Source of the DNA: Lycorma delicatula
Taxonomy: Eukaryota > Arthropoda > Insecta > Hemiptera > Fulgoridae
Assembly (NCBI RefSeq): GCF_047948215.1
Contig: NC_134456.1
Coordinates: forward strand, 79,164,515-79,228,514
Direction: 5' to 3'
Length of the DNA: 64,000 nt
A program made the position numbers and the translations under genes. The notes under the pieces were generated by a model. That model ran no database searches. It was not told the DNA's origin and saw only the letters and a program-made list of their open reading frames with translations. Positions within the stretch are counted from its first letter, which is position 1. The number at the start of each line of letters is the position of its first letter. Positions 10,991-21,002 of this stretch are shown one piece after another.

Positions 10991-12640
10991 AATTGTATCT
11001 GTAAACTTAATTGTGAGTATTTCAAATGTAATTTACTTCACATTTGTCATTAATTCTTAATTTAGACCAATACAGAGTGACGAAATAGTGTCTATTATTT
11101 TGAATTATCCTTATTTCCATTTTAAAATTTTGTTGAACATAAGAATATCGCCGGAAAAGTTTGCAACTCTTTTTCTTTGCAGCTTTTATCCTTTTTCAAA
11201 GCTTCTTTTTGACCAAATAACGTCATATTGAAATTTAAAAAAAGTAGTACTCTTATTAAGAGTACCGTAGACCATGTATGAAACGGTTTATTTAAGCTGA
11301 ATTATAAAAAAAATTTATTAAATTGATAAAAAGTTGATTTTCTTCAATTCACCGCATTAGAATTTTAAAAAGTGAAATTTATTGTCAAACCTAACCACGT
11401 CTCATTGTGTTCTTATGGAAGTCTATACTTAAAAATTTTACTTCTTAAATATTAATTTAAAAATATTTTTATCGATTATTTTCTGTTCACGTATATTTAA
11501 AATTGTTATTTTTCCTTTCAGGAAGTCTGTTAAAAATGAACGCATTTCTTAATGTGATTCAAGGTCAATTTCTGTTATTGTAATCACCCTCTTGCACGTC
11601 ATCAGAGGAAAACTACATGATTTTTTCCAAGGCCATAATCATTTTTAACTTTTGCCTGATACAGTCGTACGTATAAATATGTGTTAACAGAATACGGAAT
11701 TTTTTTATTTTTCTATGGAATCCGTTAGAAGGAAGCTTTTATAAGAGTATAATATATGTATTAATAGATTTTCTATTGAAATTGCAAATGTGTAAAAGAA
11801 ACAAGTACTTTATATATATTTATTTATATAAAAACTTTTTTGCATTTTGTTGATTTACCCGTTGTAAAGCACTAATAAAAATTGATTTTAATAAGAATTC
11901 AAATAATATAAATAAATGTAATAAAGTAAATTTAAAAACGAGTTATTGAATTTCAGTAACGAACATGCTTTATTATAACTTTAAGCGTTACGCTTAAATT
12001 AGAAGTGGAATGTTACATGCAACATTCCACTTTTAATTCTCCACAAGCTGTCGTGTATTAAGATGTAAACATAGATTCAGTATTTCGGCTCAGTTAAAAA
12101 GTTTAATTGTTAGGATTTATTGATTTCTTAGATGCAGATTTTTATGAACCGATTGTTCCTCTTATGACATTAACGTCCACTGAAATAAAATTTATTTATG
12201 ACATAAGTTTGTCTAGAAGTTTTTTCTACAAACGAAATATAACGAACTCCTGAATTTTTCCTTTCAAACCCCATTTTAGAAGACTGCCTGAATCATATTC
12301 TGCTATAATTGATCTCCAAGAAACATTTCAGTCACGATTATTAATTTATCTGTAAAAAAAATAAAATAAATCGCAACCTATTTAAATAAAGTTCAACAAG
12401 TATTCGTTGGAGAAATACCTCTGAAAATAGGATTTATCATTCTATAAAAAGCAGCTTACATTAAAAATTTTTCTAAATCTTTTTGATTAACTTTTTTTTA
12501 TCGCTGATAATGATAAATAAGTTATAAGATATTTTTTTTAGAATTGAATTCGACTTTTTTAGTGTTATTTTTAAGTTAAGATTTCAGTCAAAATACTTAA
12601 AAAATATCACAAATATCCTGCCTGGTACTTTGTTTTTGGC
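10991..12640. other. AT-rich stretch with two adjacent hairpins
   Basis: No gene is seen. Two neighbouring perfect inverted repeats lie at 11981-11997 and 12000-12035 and are listed separately. Some of 10991-11200 may still belong to the mariner-like element. Confidence 0.4.
11981..12035. repeat. Two adjacent hairpins
   Basis: The first is TTAAGCG-TTA-CGCTTAA (7-bp stem, 11981-11997). The second has a 12-bp perfect stem, AAGTGGAATGTT paired with AACATTCCACTT across a 6-base loop (12003-12032), extendable by three pairs including a G-T. The role is unknown. It could be the end of a miniature transposon or a cruciform-forming site. The stem is too short for a typical microRNA precursor. Confidence 0.6.
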
Positions 12641-12644
12641 CTGT

Positions 12645-13914
12645 TACATCGTTTTGGAGCCGGACCTGCTCTAATATGAACACAGCCCCAAGGGTGACTC
12701 AGAGGAAATTATTCACTCCTACAATCCTTCCGCCATCTTTGTACGGATGATCTTTGTGTCAAGATGATCAACATCTTGACACCGCGTACCACGCCCGTTT
12801 GGTCCGCAGAATAGTCTTCATGATGTTATCTGGGAATGCCGAATTCTCTCTTGTATGCTTCCCTATGCTTCAGAAACCGATCGCACACAAACACCGTGTG
12901 TTCCGTGGTGTCCTTCTCCCCGCAATATCCCCATTCCGCAAAGGATCTCAACGTCCGCTCGGTATATTTTGAAACACCCGGTAACCCGATAAGGAATACA
13001 CACGGTAACCGGTAAGGAATTATATGAACTCGTAACCAGTTCCCGTGTTTGTGGTGCAGCCATCTCTGGAGGTCCAGGATCAGTCTGTAAATTCATTTGT
13101 CTTTTCAACTGATCCAACCTCCTGCTACCTGCGGACAAGCGATGTCTTCACATCTGCCTTATTTGCTCTACTGGTACTTCTCCTCCCTTTTCCGAACGAT
13201 GAGATCCAGGGCTGTAACTCTGGCCATTGCACCGGGGGCATCGCCCGAAATGATACCATACCTGCAGCGTACCCGAAGGAAGACGACCCAGTGAACACAG
13301 CTAAGAATGGCACAGGCTCTCTCCCTTTACAGCGCGATGGACCGTATTAGTGCACCGTACAAAACTTGAGAGACATTACCTGGGACAAGATCATCCGCTT
13401 CGATGTGCAGGGATTCTGGATGTTGGTCATTATCCTGCCGATGACGGCTGCCGTTTGTTCGGACTTAACCGACATTTCTCTTAAGTGTTTCTGAAACGTG
13501 GCGTTTTTATCTAACCACACCCCCGAAGTACTTCACTGCAGGGGTAGGATGGAGTTCCGCGGTACCGATTCTAAACAAATCGGGGTCACCTTACGCCTAC
13601 CCGAGACTGCAACCGCTTGAGTCTTCGACAACGAAAGCTGAAGCCCGATCTCCTACAGGCGCGTGACAGTAATATTTAACGCCTGGTTTGCAGTAACCAT
13701 CACCGCCCGTTCCGACTTGAGCGTTACAACGAGTGTCAAGTCGTTGGCAAACCCGGTCAGGGCTGTCCCAACGGACAGGACTTCGTCGTTCGCGATATTC
13801 CATAGTGTTGGCCTTGTTATTGAACGCTGTAGAACACTGCAACTCATCCTGATCCAAACTTCTCCTTCAGCGGAACTACCCGTCGCCGAATCCCGTACTT
13901 ACCCAACACCGTAA
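12645..13914 (-). mobile_element. Decayed R1-like LINE reverse transcriptase and C-terminus
   Basis: This GC-rich block reads on the minus strand as the 3' half of an R1/I-type LINE ORF2. In order it has RPTLWNIANDEVLSVG, the catalytic palm motif as GFANDLTLVV (13740-13751 for FAND), and in another frame GLQLSLSKTQAVAVSGRRKV. Further on is the C-terminal cysteine/histidine region near 12860-12960 (FAEWGYCGEKDTTEHTVFVC). The family usually has F/YADD in the palm; here one aspartate codon is AAC (Asn). Several frameshifts and stops break it. The 5' side stops at about 13914, where another repeat begins, consistent with 5' truncation. Confidence 0.75.
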
Positions 13915-14165
13915 CGTGCACATAATTGAGGTACAATGAAATAAATAAAACTAAAAATTCAAGAACTAATAAAACTCCTTGATAACTGTGAAATACCAAG
14001 AAATAGTATAACGACTATACCTAATGGGCATTAAACAACTATTATTCAACGATACAAAAATATTAGAGGTATATCAATTTGTATCTTCTCAACCAAAATT
14101 TGATACATTCACCTAATTTTTTTTTCTAAGAACTAAGTGTGCATTTATTATAATGTAAAAAAAAT
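13915..14165. repeat. Unnamed repeat R, copy 1 (unbroken)
   Basis: This 250-bp AT-rich segment recurs at 17192-17716 with about 85-90% identity by eye. Shared blocks include GTGAAATACCAAGAAA, ACATTAAACAACTATTATTC-like, ACAAAAATATTAGAGGT and TTCTAAGAA. It carries no open frame. It shows the state of the repeat without the SINE found in copy 2. Confidence 0.75.
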
Positions 14166-15090
14166 AAGTTAAAATTTTGGTGATATTATTAACACGAAAA
14201 TGGATATTAAAATTGATTTTAAACTAGAAAAAAACATTCAAACACCATTTTCAAAAAATATATTAAATTTCTAACTAGGTGGCATTCTGATTGTTAAACA
14301 GCCATTAGTGTACTCGTACACTGGGTGGGTTTTATTATTAAAAAAAACTCTTAATAGCTAACACAAATTAAAAAAGGTGATTAAAATAAATAAAAATAAT
14401 TTATTATCATTTTTCTTTTATTTTTTTTTGTGTTTGGTTTTTTTTACTAATTCATTAGCATCAACTTCTGATGAAGATTATTTAAGAATAGAGAGGCTAT
14501 CTACTTTTAGAGTTAAATAAAGTTCTACTTCTTTGTAAGCAGTTTTGAGCGTTTTCTGATTTCGAATTTATATTGTTACATAGCTTTCAACTTAGTCTGA
14601 TTGCAGTGGAGTATCAATATTATTGAAAAATTTAATAAACTTCGAAACGTTTTTATAAATATACATTTTTTAATTATTAGTTATTAATTTAATTAATAAT
14701 TTTTCTTTAATTATTTTTTAGAAGTTAGGGAAGTTTGTTTATAATATTGAACGTGTATTGTAAAAAAATTCTGTTGTGTTGCTTTATCATTTTAATTATT
14801 CCTTAAGCATTCACTTGAATGAGCTAGAATGTTGACTGAACTGCTCGAAATGTTACGTGATAGTATTAAAAAGGGAGAGAGTAAAGGAAAGGTTTGTTTA
14901 TCGATGGAAAACTAAATATTAATTTAACAACTTATATCACTTATAGAAAATTTCAATAAAATAACTAATTATCAAACAAAATTAAAATAAAGCTGACAAC
15001 ACAGTTGTTTCTGATGTACGGCTTACACTCACATACACACATAACTCAATTTAAAATATTTACAATATAATTTATTGTTTATTTAATTCA
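14166..15090. other. AT-rich stretch, no gene recognised
   Basis: I see homopolymer runs and AT-rich sequence, with no open frame or RNA gene. Confidence 0.4.
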
Positions 15091-15094
15091 ATGA

Positions 15095-15800
15095 CTCTAA
15101 TTAAAGCGCGCGCGCATACAGTATTTAATTCGCGCGGGTGTGGCGGTACTAGCGGCGACGGTCGGTACTGACTAAATTAACGTAATTTCACAACTTATAT
15201 GAAAAAATTTTCGCTTGTACGGTTGGCAGACTGGTTTAGCCGCAAGGCTTAACGCACCAGGTACCGAAGCAACCGGACGACCGAGTTCGAGATCCAGTCG
15301 GACCGAATTACTTTTTTACACTTTAAATATATTAATTTATTTAATTCTACCGCTCAGCTGTGACGTCACAACATAGCAGTGGTTTAAAGCAGTTTTGGAG
15401 TGGGAGTACGATTTTGAAAAACCTTTTTTTACAAATATTGTTATTTTTTAACTGTTTTAAGAAATGTGCCCAAGAAAAATATGACATTGATTAGACAAAA
15501 TCTTGAGATACTAAGGATGACCTTGCTCTACAGCCTCACCCCCTTAACCTTTAAATTGAGAATGTAACCGCATCATTGCCCATATACAGAAGTAATCTGA
15601 ACAAAGTTTGGTCAAAATGGTAGTTCTGGAGATATAAGGTAATTTAAAGGCCAACACTGAACACACACACACATACATACGAACATTAATATCTGGGAAA
15701 TTTCCATCAGTTTTTTTGGATTCTTAGGTGTCAAAATATCAAGATCCAGTGAAAACCGCATGTGCCCAAATTGAACCTCTGTTATAGTGCTGTCTAGACT
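15095..15800 (+). repeat. Complex interspersed repeat with a tRNA-like segment
   Basis: A GC-rich start (GCGCGCGCATACAG) leads into a tRNA-like stretch at about 15220-15310: TTGGCAGACTGGTTTAGCCG (A-box-like) and GAGTTCGAGATCCAGTC (B-box-like). After it come TGACCTTGCTCTACAGCCTC near 15520 and CAAAGTTTGGTCAAAATGG near 15605, then a short (CA)n and GAAATTTCCATCAG. The later part resembles a repeat I remember from hemipteran genomes. The borders are approximate, and it may be two elements side by side. The tRNA-like segment has no good acceptor stem and is not called as a tRNA gene. Confidence 0.45.
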
Positions 15801-17191
15801 GTTAGCGCTAATTCGGATATAATAATTATTCAGATCTAGAAGGATTGCACAATTTAATGTGATGATCTTGTGCGATATCTAGATGTGTCCAATATATTAC
15901 CATTATATGAAATGTGACAAGTAAAAAAATGTAATCAGTTCCCAAAAATTAAAAAATTTTTTTTTTTTCAGTTTTAACGTAAATTAATTCACGTTTACTT
16001 CTAGATTAAATGATAATAAATATTATCTACTGTATAACTTCGTAGGTTGGATACCGACTGTTACACTGAATTGATTTTATTGAACCAAGAAACAGTTTGA
16101 TTCTTGACAGGTTTGGTACTTTTCATTTCTGAAATTCAAGTCATTATCTTTGCATTAAAGTAAGTGCTAATCTATGATTATTATTTAAGTAAACATCTTA
16201 TCAATTGATCATGGGCAAACACAATCATATATTAAAATAAAGAATCTTTTTGGCGTTAATGTAGAACAAATCTAATTATAGTTTGATTTTGGTAGAGATT
16301 AGTTCAAGGCTATTCACTATTGAAAGAGAATAACAATTTAACATAATATATCCAAGTACAATAATAATTGGTATTTATTGCTCTAGATAAAACAATAACC
16401 TAACATATGCTTTAGAAGTAGTCATTCTGTGGGTACATAATTTCCTCTTCTATCTTCTTTTGTTATCCTTGATCTCTTATTATAGCATATGTTTAAGTAT
16501 TCTTCACAAAATCATTGATTAGTTATGTACTACTTCTATTCTGGATACAGATACCTACCAAGAGATTATGGTGGGATGAACCTCCACCCTTCTGAAGGAA
16601 GGTTAAAGTACTCTTTTCAATTGGGTGGTTTCATTTTGCATTTACTTTGCTGGTAGATCATACCCTTATCAACAGCTACTTATTTTTTTAACCTTCATTC
16701 TTCCTCTCTGGTAGTTATCTGTGGGTTTTTGCTAGACATTCATAGGATTTGCATTAATGATGTGAGGACTTCTTTGAGTTAATGAATCCTTTGATATTTG
16801 TATGATTATATAGAGGTACCTCTGTCTGCAGACTTTTTCAAGGATTCTAGCTCCTACCCTTCATCAATTCAAAAAGTCTTTCTTACAGCCAGGATTGCTT
16901 ATTGGATAAAGCCAGGACTGTTAACCTTACTAATTAATTACCATATCCTAGATCCCATCTTTATTCAATTACACCACACCTCATGCTATGGAAATTGCTG
17001 GCCACCTATTATGTTATGATCATGCTGCCACAGTTTAGTTGCCAACAAATATCAGATGACCAACAGGGCAGCTACTTGGGAAGGTGGCAGCTCTGCTTGC
17101 AGACTTGTTCAGAGATTTTATTTTTTATTTGAAGATGGGTCATAGAAAAAAAGTCTAATGAAAATTTTCAATCGGACATATGATATCATAA
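15801..17191. other. Unassigned stretch
   Basis: No gene is recognised. At 16500-17130 the base composition is more balanced than the surroundings and may be an old, unrecognisable element. The plus-strand open frame 16798-17019 shows no known motif. Confidence 0.35.
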
Positions 17192-17716
17192 CATGCACAT
17201 AATTGAGTCATGATGAAATAAAACTAAATAATCAAGAACTAATAAAGCTCCTTGATAACAGTGAAATACCAAGAAACAGTATAGCGACTATAGCTTAGTG
17301 TCATTAATCAGCTCATTTGGAAGTCGAGAGTTTCAGCGTTCAAAGTCCTAGTAAAGCCAGCTATTTTTACACAGACTTGAATACTAGATCGTGGATACCG
17401 GTGTTCTTTGGTGGTTGGGTTTCAATTAACCACACTTCTCAGGTATGGTCGAACTGAGAATGTACAAGACTACACATCATTTACACTCATACACATCATC
17501 CTCATTCATCCTCTGAAGTATTATCTAAACGGAAGTTACCGGAGGCTAAACAGGAAAAGAGAGAGAGAGAGCTTAGTGACATTAAACAACTATTATTCAT
17601 TGATACAAAAATATTAGAGGTGTATCAATATTTATCTTCTCAACTAAAACTTGATACATTCAACTATTTTTTTTTTCTAAGAAGTGATTGTACATTTATT
17701 ATAGTGTAAAAAAAAT
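17192..17716. repeat. Unnamed repeat R, copy 2 (split by a SINE)
   Basis: It matches 13915-14165 in two parts, 17192-17307 and 17586-17716. Between them lies a plus-strand SINE flanked by a 16-bp duplication with one mismatch (17292-17307 and 17570-17585, AGCTTAGTG.CATTAA). Confidence 0.75.
17308..17569 (+). mobile_element. SINE-1 copy, 5'-truncated, inserted in repeat R
   Basis: It starts inside the tRNA-like head at TCAGCTCATTTGGAAGTCG, keeps the B-box-like GCGTTCAAAGTCC, the body GGTTGGGTTTCAATTAACCA, the core ATCCTCTGAAGTATTATC and the tail GGAGGCTAAACAGG, and ends in GA repeats. Target duplications are at 17292-17307 and 17570-17585. The A box is lost, so it should not be transcribed on its own. 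Confidence 0.85.
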
Positions 17717-17719
17717 CGT

Positions 17720-18110
17720 ATGACCATACAATATTTGTTTTAAAGGTCTTTGCGAGACAAGCAAAGTGGTGTCAAAAGAAATTAAATGCTGACTATTTAA
17801 ACCAAAATGGTGACCACAAACATCATTATGTTAATTAAAACATGAGAAAATTAATTATTAACATTTTTCAACTACTTCTGTTAATTAAACTTGCTGTCTG
17901 GAATTTAAAAATAATTAATTTACTCATTTTTTAAGATTAACATTTTATTTTATAAGAAACTTTTGAATACAAAGATTTAAACTTTTGAACTGAATTGTTC
18001 ATACATAATAAATCTATTAAACTACGAATTAAAAATTAACTTATTTTTAAATATTAAAACACATTTACTTTTTACATGACTGCCCAAACAGGAGTGTAAT
18101 GTATTTAAAG
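17720..18110. other. AT-rich stretch, no gene recognised
   Basis: Nothing supported is seen between repeat R and the GC-rich island. Confidence 0.4.
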
Positions 18111-18743
18111 TGTATATTGTTACCACATATATGCCAAATTTAATATTGGCTGACAAAAACGGTAGCAGCTCAGATGTCAGCTGGAGCACAGTATACGTAC
18201 GCGCTGGTACAAGCGTCACTCCCGCCGCGCAGATGACCGCGCAGTTTTCCCACCATAGCGGTGCTGCGGCCCCACAACTGTCAGGTCTCAATAAAAGAGC
18301 GTGCATGAGAGTAAATTGTTAATTTATTGTCGAATGGAAGATGTTCCCTGGCCGCCTCAACGTGGGACTTCCCGGCGGATGCCAACATCCCTGCCGGTTC
18401 AGCAGGTCTGGCCGGCCCGCCGAAGGAGCCACTGGACGCGGACGCTACCTTCCCGCTCCAGCTCGCCGGGCTTCAATCACCCTGGCCGGAGGACTCAGCA
18501 GCTGGAGCCGGCACAGCATGGGATAGCTCGGGGAAAACCACCTTGGCCTCGCCGGCGAAAGACGACCGACGCCGACACAACACTGCGGGGCTCTAGGGGC
18601 CACCACTTCCGCTCTGTAGTGAGGACCCAACTGCCGCTGAGGAGAAGCCCGGTCTTTTTTCAATGGACGAGCCGCAACTCCCCGACTTCGCCGAAGACCA
18701 GCTTCTGGACCCAACAGTTCTTCTCAGAGCTAACGCAAAAAAC

Positions 18744-18759
18744 AGCCCTTTTCAGGGCT
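18744..18759 (+). promoter_or_regulatory. Histone-mRNA-like 3' stem-loop (copy 1)
   Basis: AGCCCT-TTTC-AGGGCT forms a 6-bp stem with a 4-base loop. This is the size, loop and base pattern of the replication-dependent histone mRNA 3' stem-loop, except that the usual closing G-C pair is A-T here. No histone coding sequence lies upstream in the window. The function is inferred from shape only. Confidence 0.35.
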
Positions 18760-18803
18760 ACTTCAAGGTTATAAATTACGAGCCTTTGAAGCCATTCGAT
18801 AAC

Positions 18804-18819
18804 AGCCCTTCTGAGGGTT
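18804..18819 (+). promoter_or_regulatory. Histone-mRNA-like 3' stem-loop (copy 2)
   Basis: AGCCCT-TCTG-AGGGTT is a second hairpin 60 bases after the first, with one G-T pair. It also shares flanking bases (AACAGCCCTT before, ACAAGG after, against TTCAAGG in copy 1), so it looks like a 60-bp tandem duplication. Confidence 0.3.
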
Positions 18820-18919
18820 ACTACAAGGTAATTAAGTGCCATGTGCCGTCGAAAATTCAAACAGGGTATGTGTTTGCTAGTATAATGGAACCAAATCAGA
18901 ACAAATATTAACTTATATA

Positions 18920-20200
18920 CTCAGAAATGGACCTTATTTAGCGTACAAATATACTGTTTACAAAGCTACATCTGCTATTAGAAATTAATGTGAATGAATT
19001 ATTAGATAAAATTATATTCATAGGTATAGTAGTTATACTACATACAGAATTCTCACCCACACAGTCTTTAATTATCCTTTATTAAAAAGCAATGTCTGTC
19101 AGCAATGTTTTTTTTTTTTTGGCAGTTAAGGTTTTTAATATTACCTCTTGTTCAATTACAAGTTTAAATTTTGCTGTATATCATTCTAACTAATACATAC
19201 TGAAAATAATATTTTTCAGTAAATCTGTATACTGTTTTTTCTGCCCCCTGTCAATTAGCTTGTTTGCTGTACTTCTCCATTCCTTTCTATACTGAACTAA
19301 TCTTTTAATTTCAACATGTTAAGTTCTGTTCCCTAATTCAAAGATTTAATGATTCTTATATTTTTTATCACCTTTGAGTAGTTCCCACCATAAAAATACA
19401 GTTGAAATTTTATTTTATCTAAAAGGATGTAATCACAGTATACAAATAAGAAACAAACACAAAGAATCCATTTCTTTGAAAAATGCAGCTGTAATTCTCC
19501 ATTCTTTTCAGTCACACAATACTCAAAGCTTAATAAGCCTTTATTGTTTGTTGAAACCATAACAATCATGCTGGAGCCTCAATAAACACTGAAAAGGTGA
19601 TTACACCTTTCAAGATTCATTCCTTTGTCTAGTCCTTTCTCAGATATCGACCTAATATGATAGTATATTTACAGTACCTGTAATTACTGCTAGTATACTG
19701 GTAGTATTATACTAGTATACTGCTAGTATAGTAGTATTTATACTAGTATTATACTGTAACTATAGTACAGATTTGCTAACCAAAAAACAGAAGTTCACTT
19801 ACCGATGACAAGAATTCCTTGAAGTCATTTATTTAGGATTAAGTATATATCATTATAGAATAAATCTCTGTAATAGTAGTTTTATGATTGTTACATTAGG
19901 TATGACAGGTACATAAGGCATATATACAGTTCTTCATCCCAGAGAAGAATACATGTCACATTCATCCCTGGGATGATTAAAATAAATATTTGTAGGGCTC
20001 ACTGCGCATAAAATAAAAATAAAATTCTTACTATAAGGTACATATCAAACACAGACATATAATATGAAACAATCTTATTATGAATGAAAACTGATGAAAA
20101 ACACAAAAGAAATAAAGAAGGTTAAATCTGGTCAATAAATTTTTATCTGCAATAACTGAGTTCTTAAAGAAAACAAAATTTTTTTTTTTTATAAAATCTT
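18920..20200. other. AT-rich stretch upstream of the first visible stum exon
   Basis: Probably intronic to stum. No exon is recognised. A cluster of CTAGTATA-type palindromic repeats lies at 19676-19765. T-runs and unique AT-rich sequence fill the rest. Confidence 0.4.
19676..19765. repeat. Cluster of palindromic CTAGTATA-type repeats
   Basis: Variants of CTAGTATACT and TACTAGTATA alternate over about 90 bases, giving several overlapping inverted repeats. It is low-complexity sequence with no coding. Confidence 0.6.
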
Positions 20201-20251
20201 TATGTATTTCTTTATGGTAATATATATTATTATTAATTCATTTTTTTTCAG

Positions 20252-20873
20252 ATCACCTCAAGTTACTCCGTTGACCAATGCTACACAAGCAGTAAAAAAG
20301 AAGACTGAGGAGTCAAAGTCTAGCAAAAAATGTTGCAAATGTTGCAAGACACCACAGTGCTGCAATAGAATAACAAATGGTATTTCTCAGCTCTGCTCAA
20401 AACTCAATTGTTGTAAGAATTCATCATGCTGTAAAAAATCAGAAACAGCAACTAAAAGTACACCATTTTGGAGAAAGATATTCTGTTGTTGCGGGAAAAA
20501 AGAACCTGGAGCAAAAAAAAAGAAACCAAAATCAAAAGAAGGCTGTTTTAAAAGATGTTTTAAATGGCTTTTTTGTTGCGGATGTTGCAAAAAAGGAAAA
20601 AAGAAAAGAAGTGAAGAAAGCAAGTGCTGTACAAAATGCAAAAGTTGTACTAGAGGTTGTTGTAATGGATGTAAAAGAGGATTAGGAAAATGTTGGCGAG
20701 CAATTTTTTGCTTGAACCGTGGATGTTGTCAGAAAATAAGAGATAAATGTTGTTGTACAAAGGCTGGTTGCTGTCTCCCAGGAGGCTGTTGCGGCCGTGC
20801 ACTGATGCCTGGTGAAGAACGTCATGATCCAAAGCGACAAAGTACTAAGAGTCAACATGCAAGAAAACGAGAT
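20252..20873 (+). CDS. stum: stum, cysteine-rich exon (exon A of four seen)
   Basis: This exon encodes 207 residues of the insect Stum protein before its conserved domain. It has 38 cysteines, mostly as CC or CCC, between lysine-rich stretches (for example KKCCKCCKTPQCC near the start and GCCLPGGCCGR near the end). The acceptor is a T-rich tract ending CAG at 20249-20251, and the donor is GAT|GTAAGT at 20873/20874. The exon enters with the last base of a codon, so at least one more exon lies upstream; I could not find it. The frame continues into the intron at 20202, but that part is AT-rich and precedes the acceptor. The clustered cysteines suggest palmitoylation, metal binding or disulfides; which one is unknown. 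Drosophila Stum acts in mechanosensing by proprioceptive neurons. Confidence 0.85.
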
Positions 20874-21002
20874 GTAAGTACATATATTTCTATCATATTT
20901 TTATATTTTTAAACAAGTAGCTACTGAAATCTAAAACAAACTAGTTAGTACATTTTACAACAATCAGCAGTATGGTAATAATAATGTTTTTTTCAATATC
21001 AT

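Larger units (their letters stand above)
18160..18865. other. GC-rich island of unknown identity with two histone-like stem-loops
   Basis: This is a sharp GC-rich block in AT-rich flanks. It has an AATAAA at 18289-18294, a long plus-strand frame at 18301-18774 and another at 18663-18911. The second encodes a near-repeated phrase (NSPFQGYFKVI, then NSPSEGYYKVI) over the two stem-loops listed below. Overlapping open frames on both strands, typical of GC-rich DNA, make a real protein doubtful. The AATAAA followed by a T/A-rich junction would fit an LTR end and the start of an internal region, but no second LTR or primer site was found. A missing upstream exon of stum is possible but unsupported by similarity. 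Confidence 0.3.

Noticed and set aside
15218..15312. Possible tRNA gene
   Set aside because: It has A- and B-box-like parts but no convincing acceptor stem, and sits in a larger repeat; more likely a tRNA-derived repeat.
18301..18774. 157-codon frame in the GC-rich island
   Set aside because: Overlaps open frames on both strands, arginine/proline-rich as expected from GC-rich noncoding DNA, and resembles nothing I know.
20202..20251. Start codon at 20202 for the cysteine-rich frame
   Set aside because: It lies in AT- and T-rich sequence before a clear TTTTTTTTCAG acceptor; the encoded MYFFMVIYIIIN-type text is intron.
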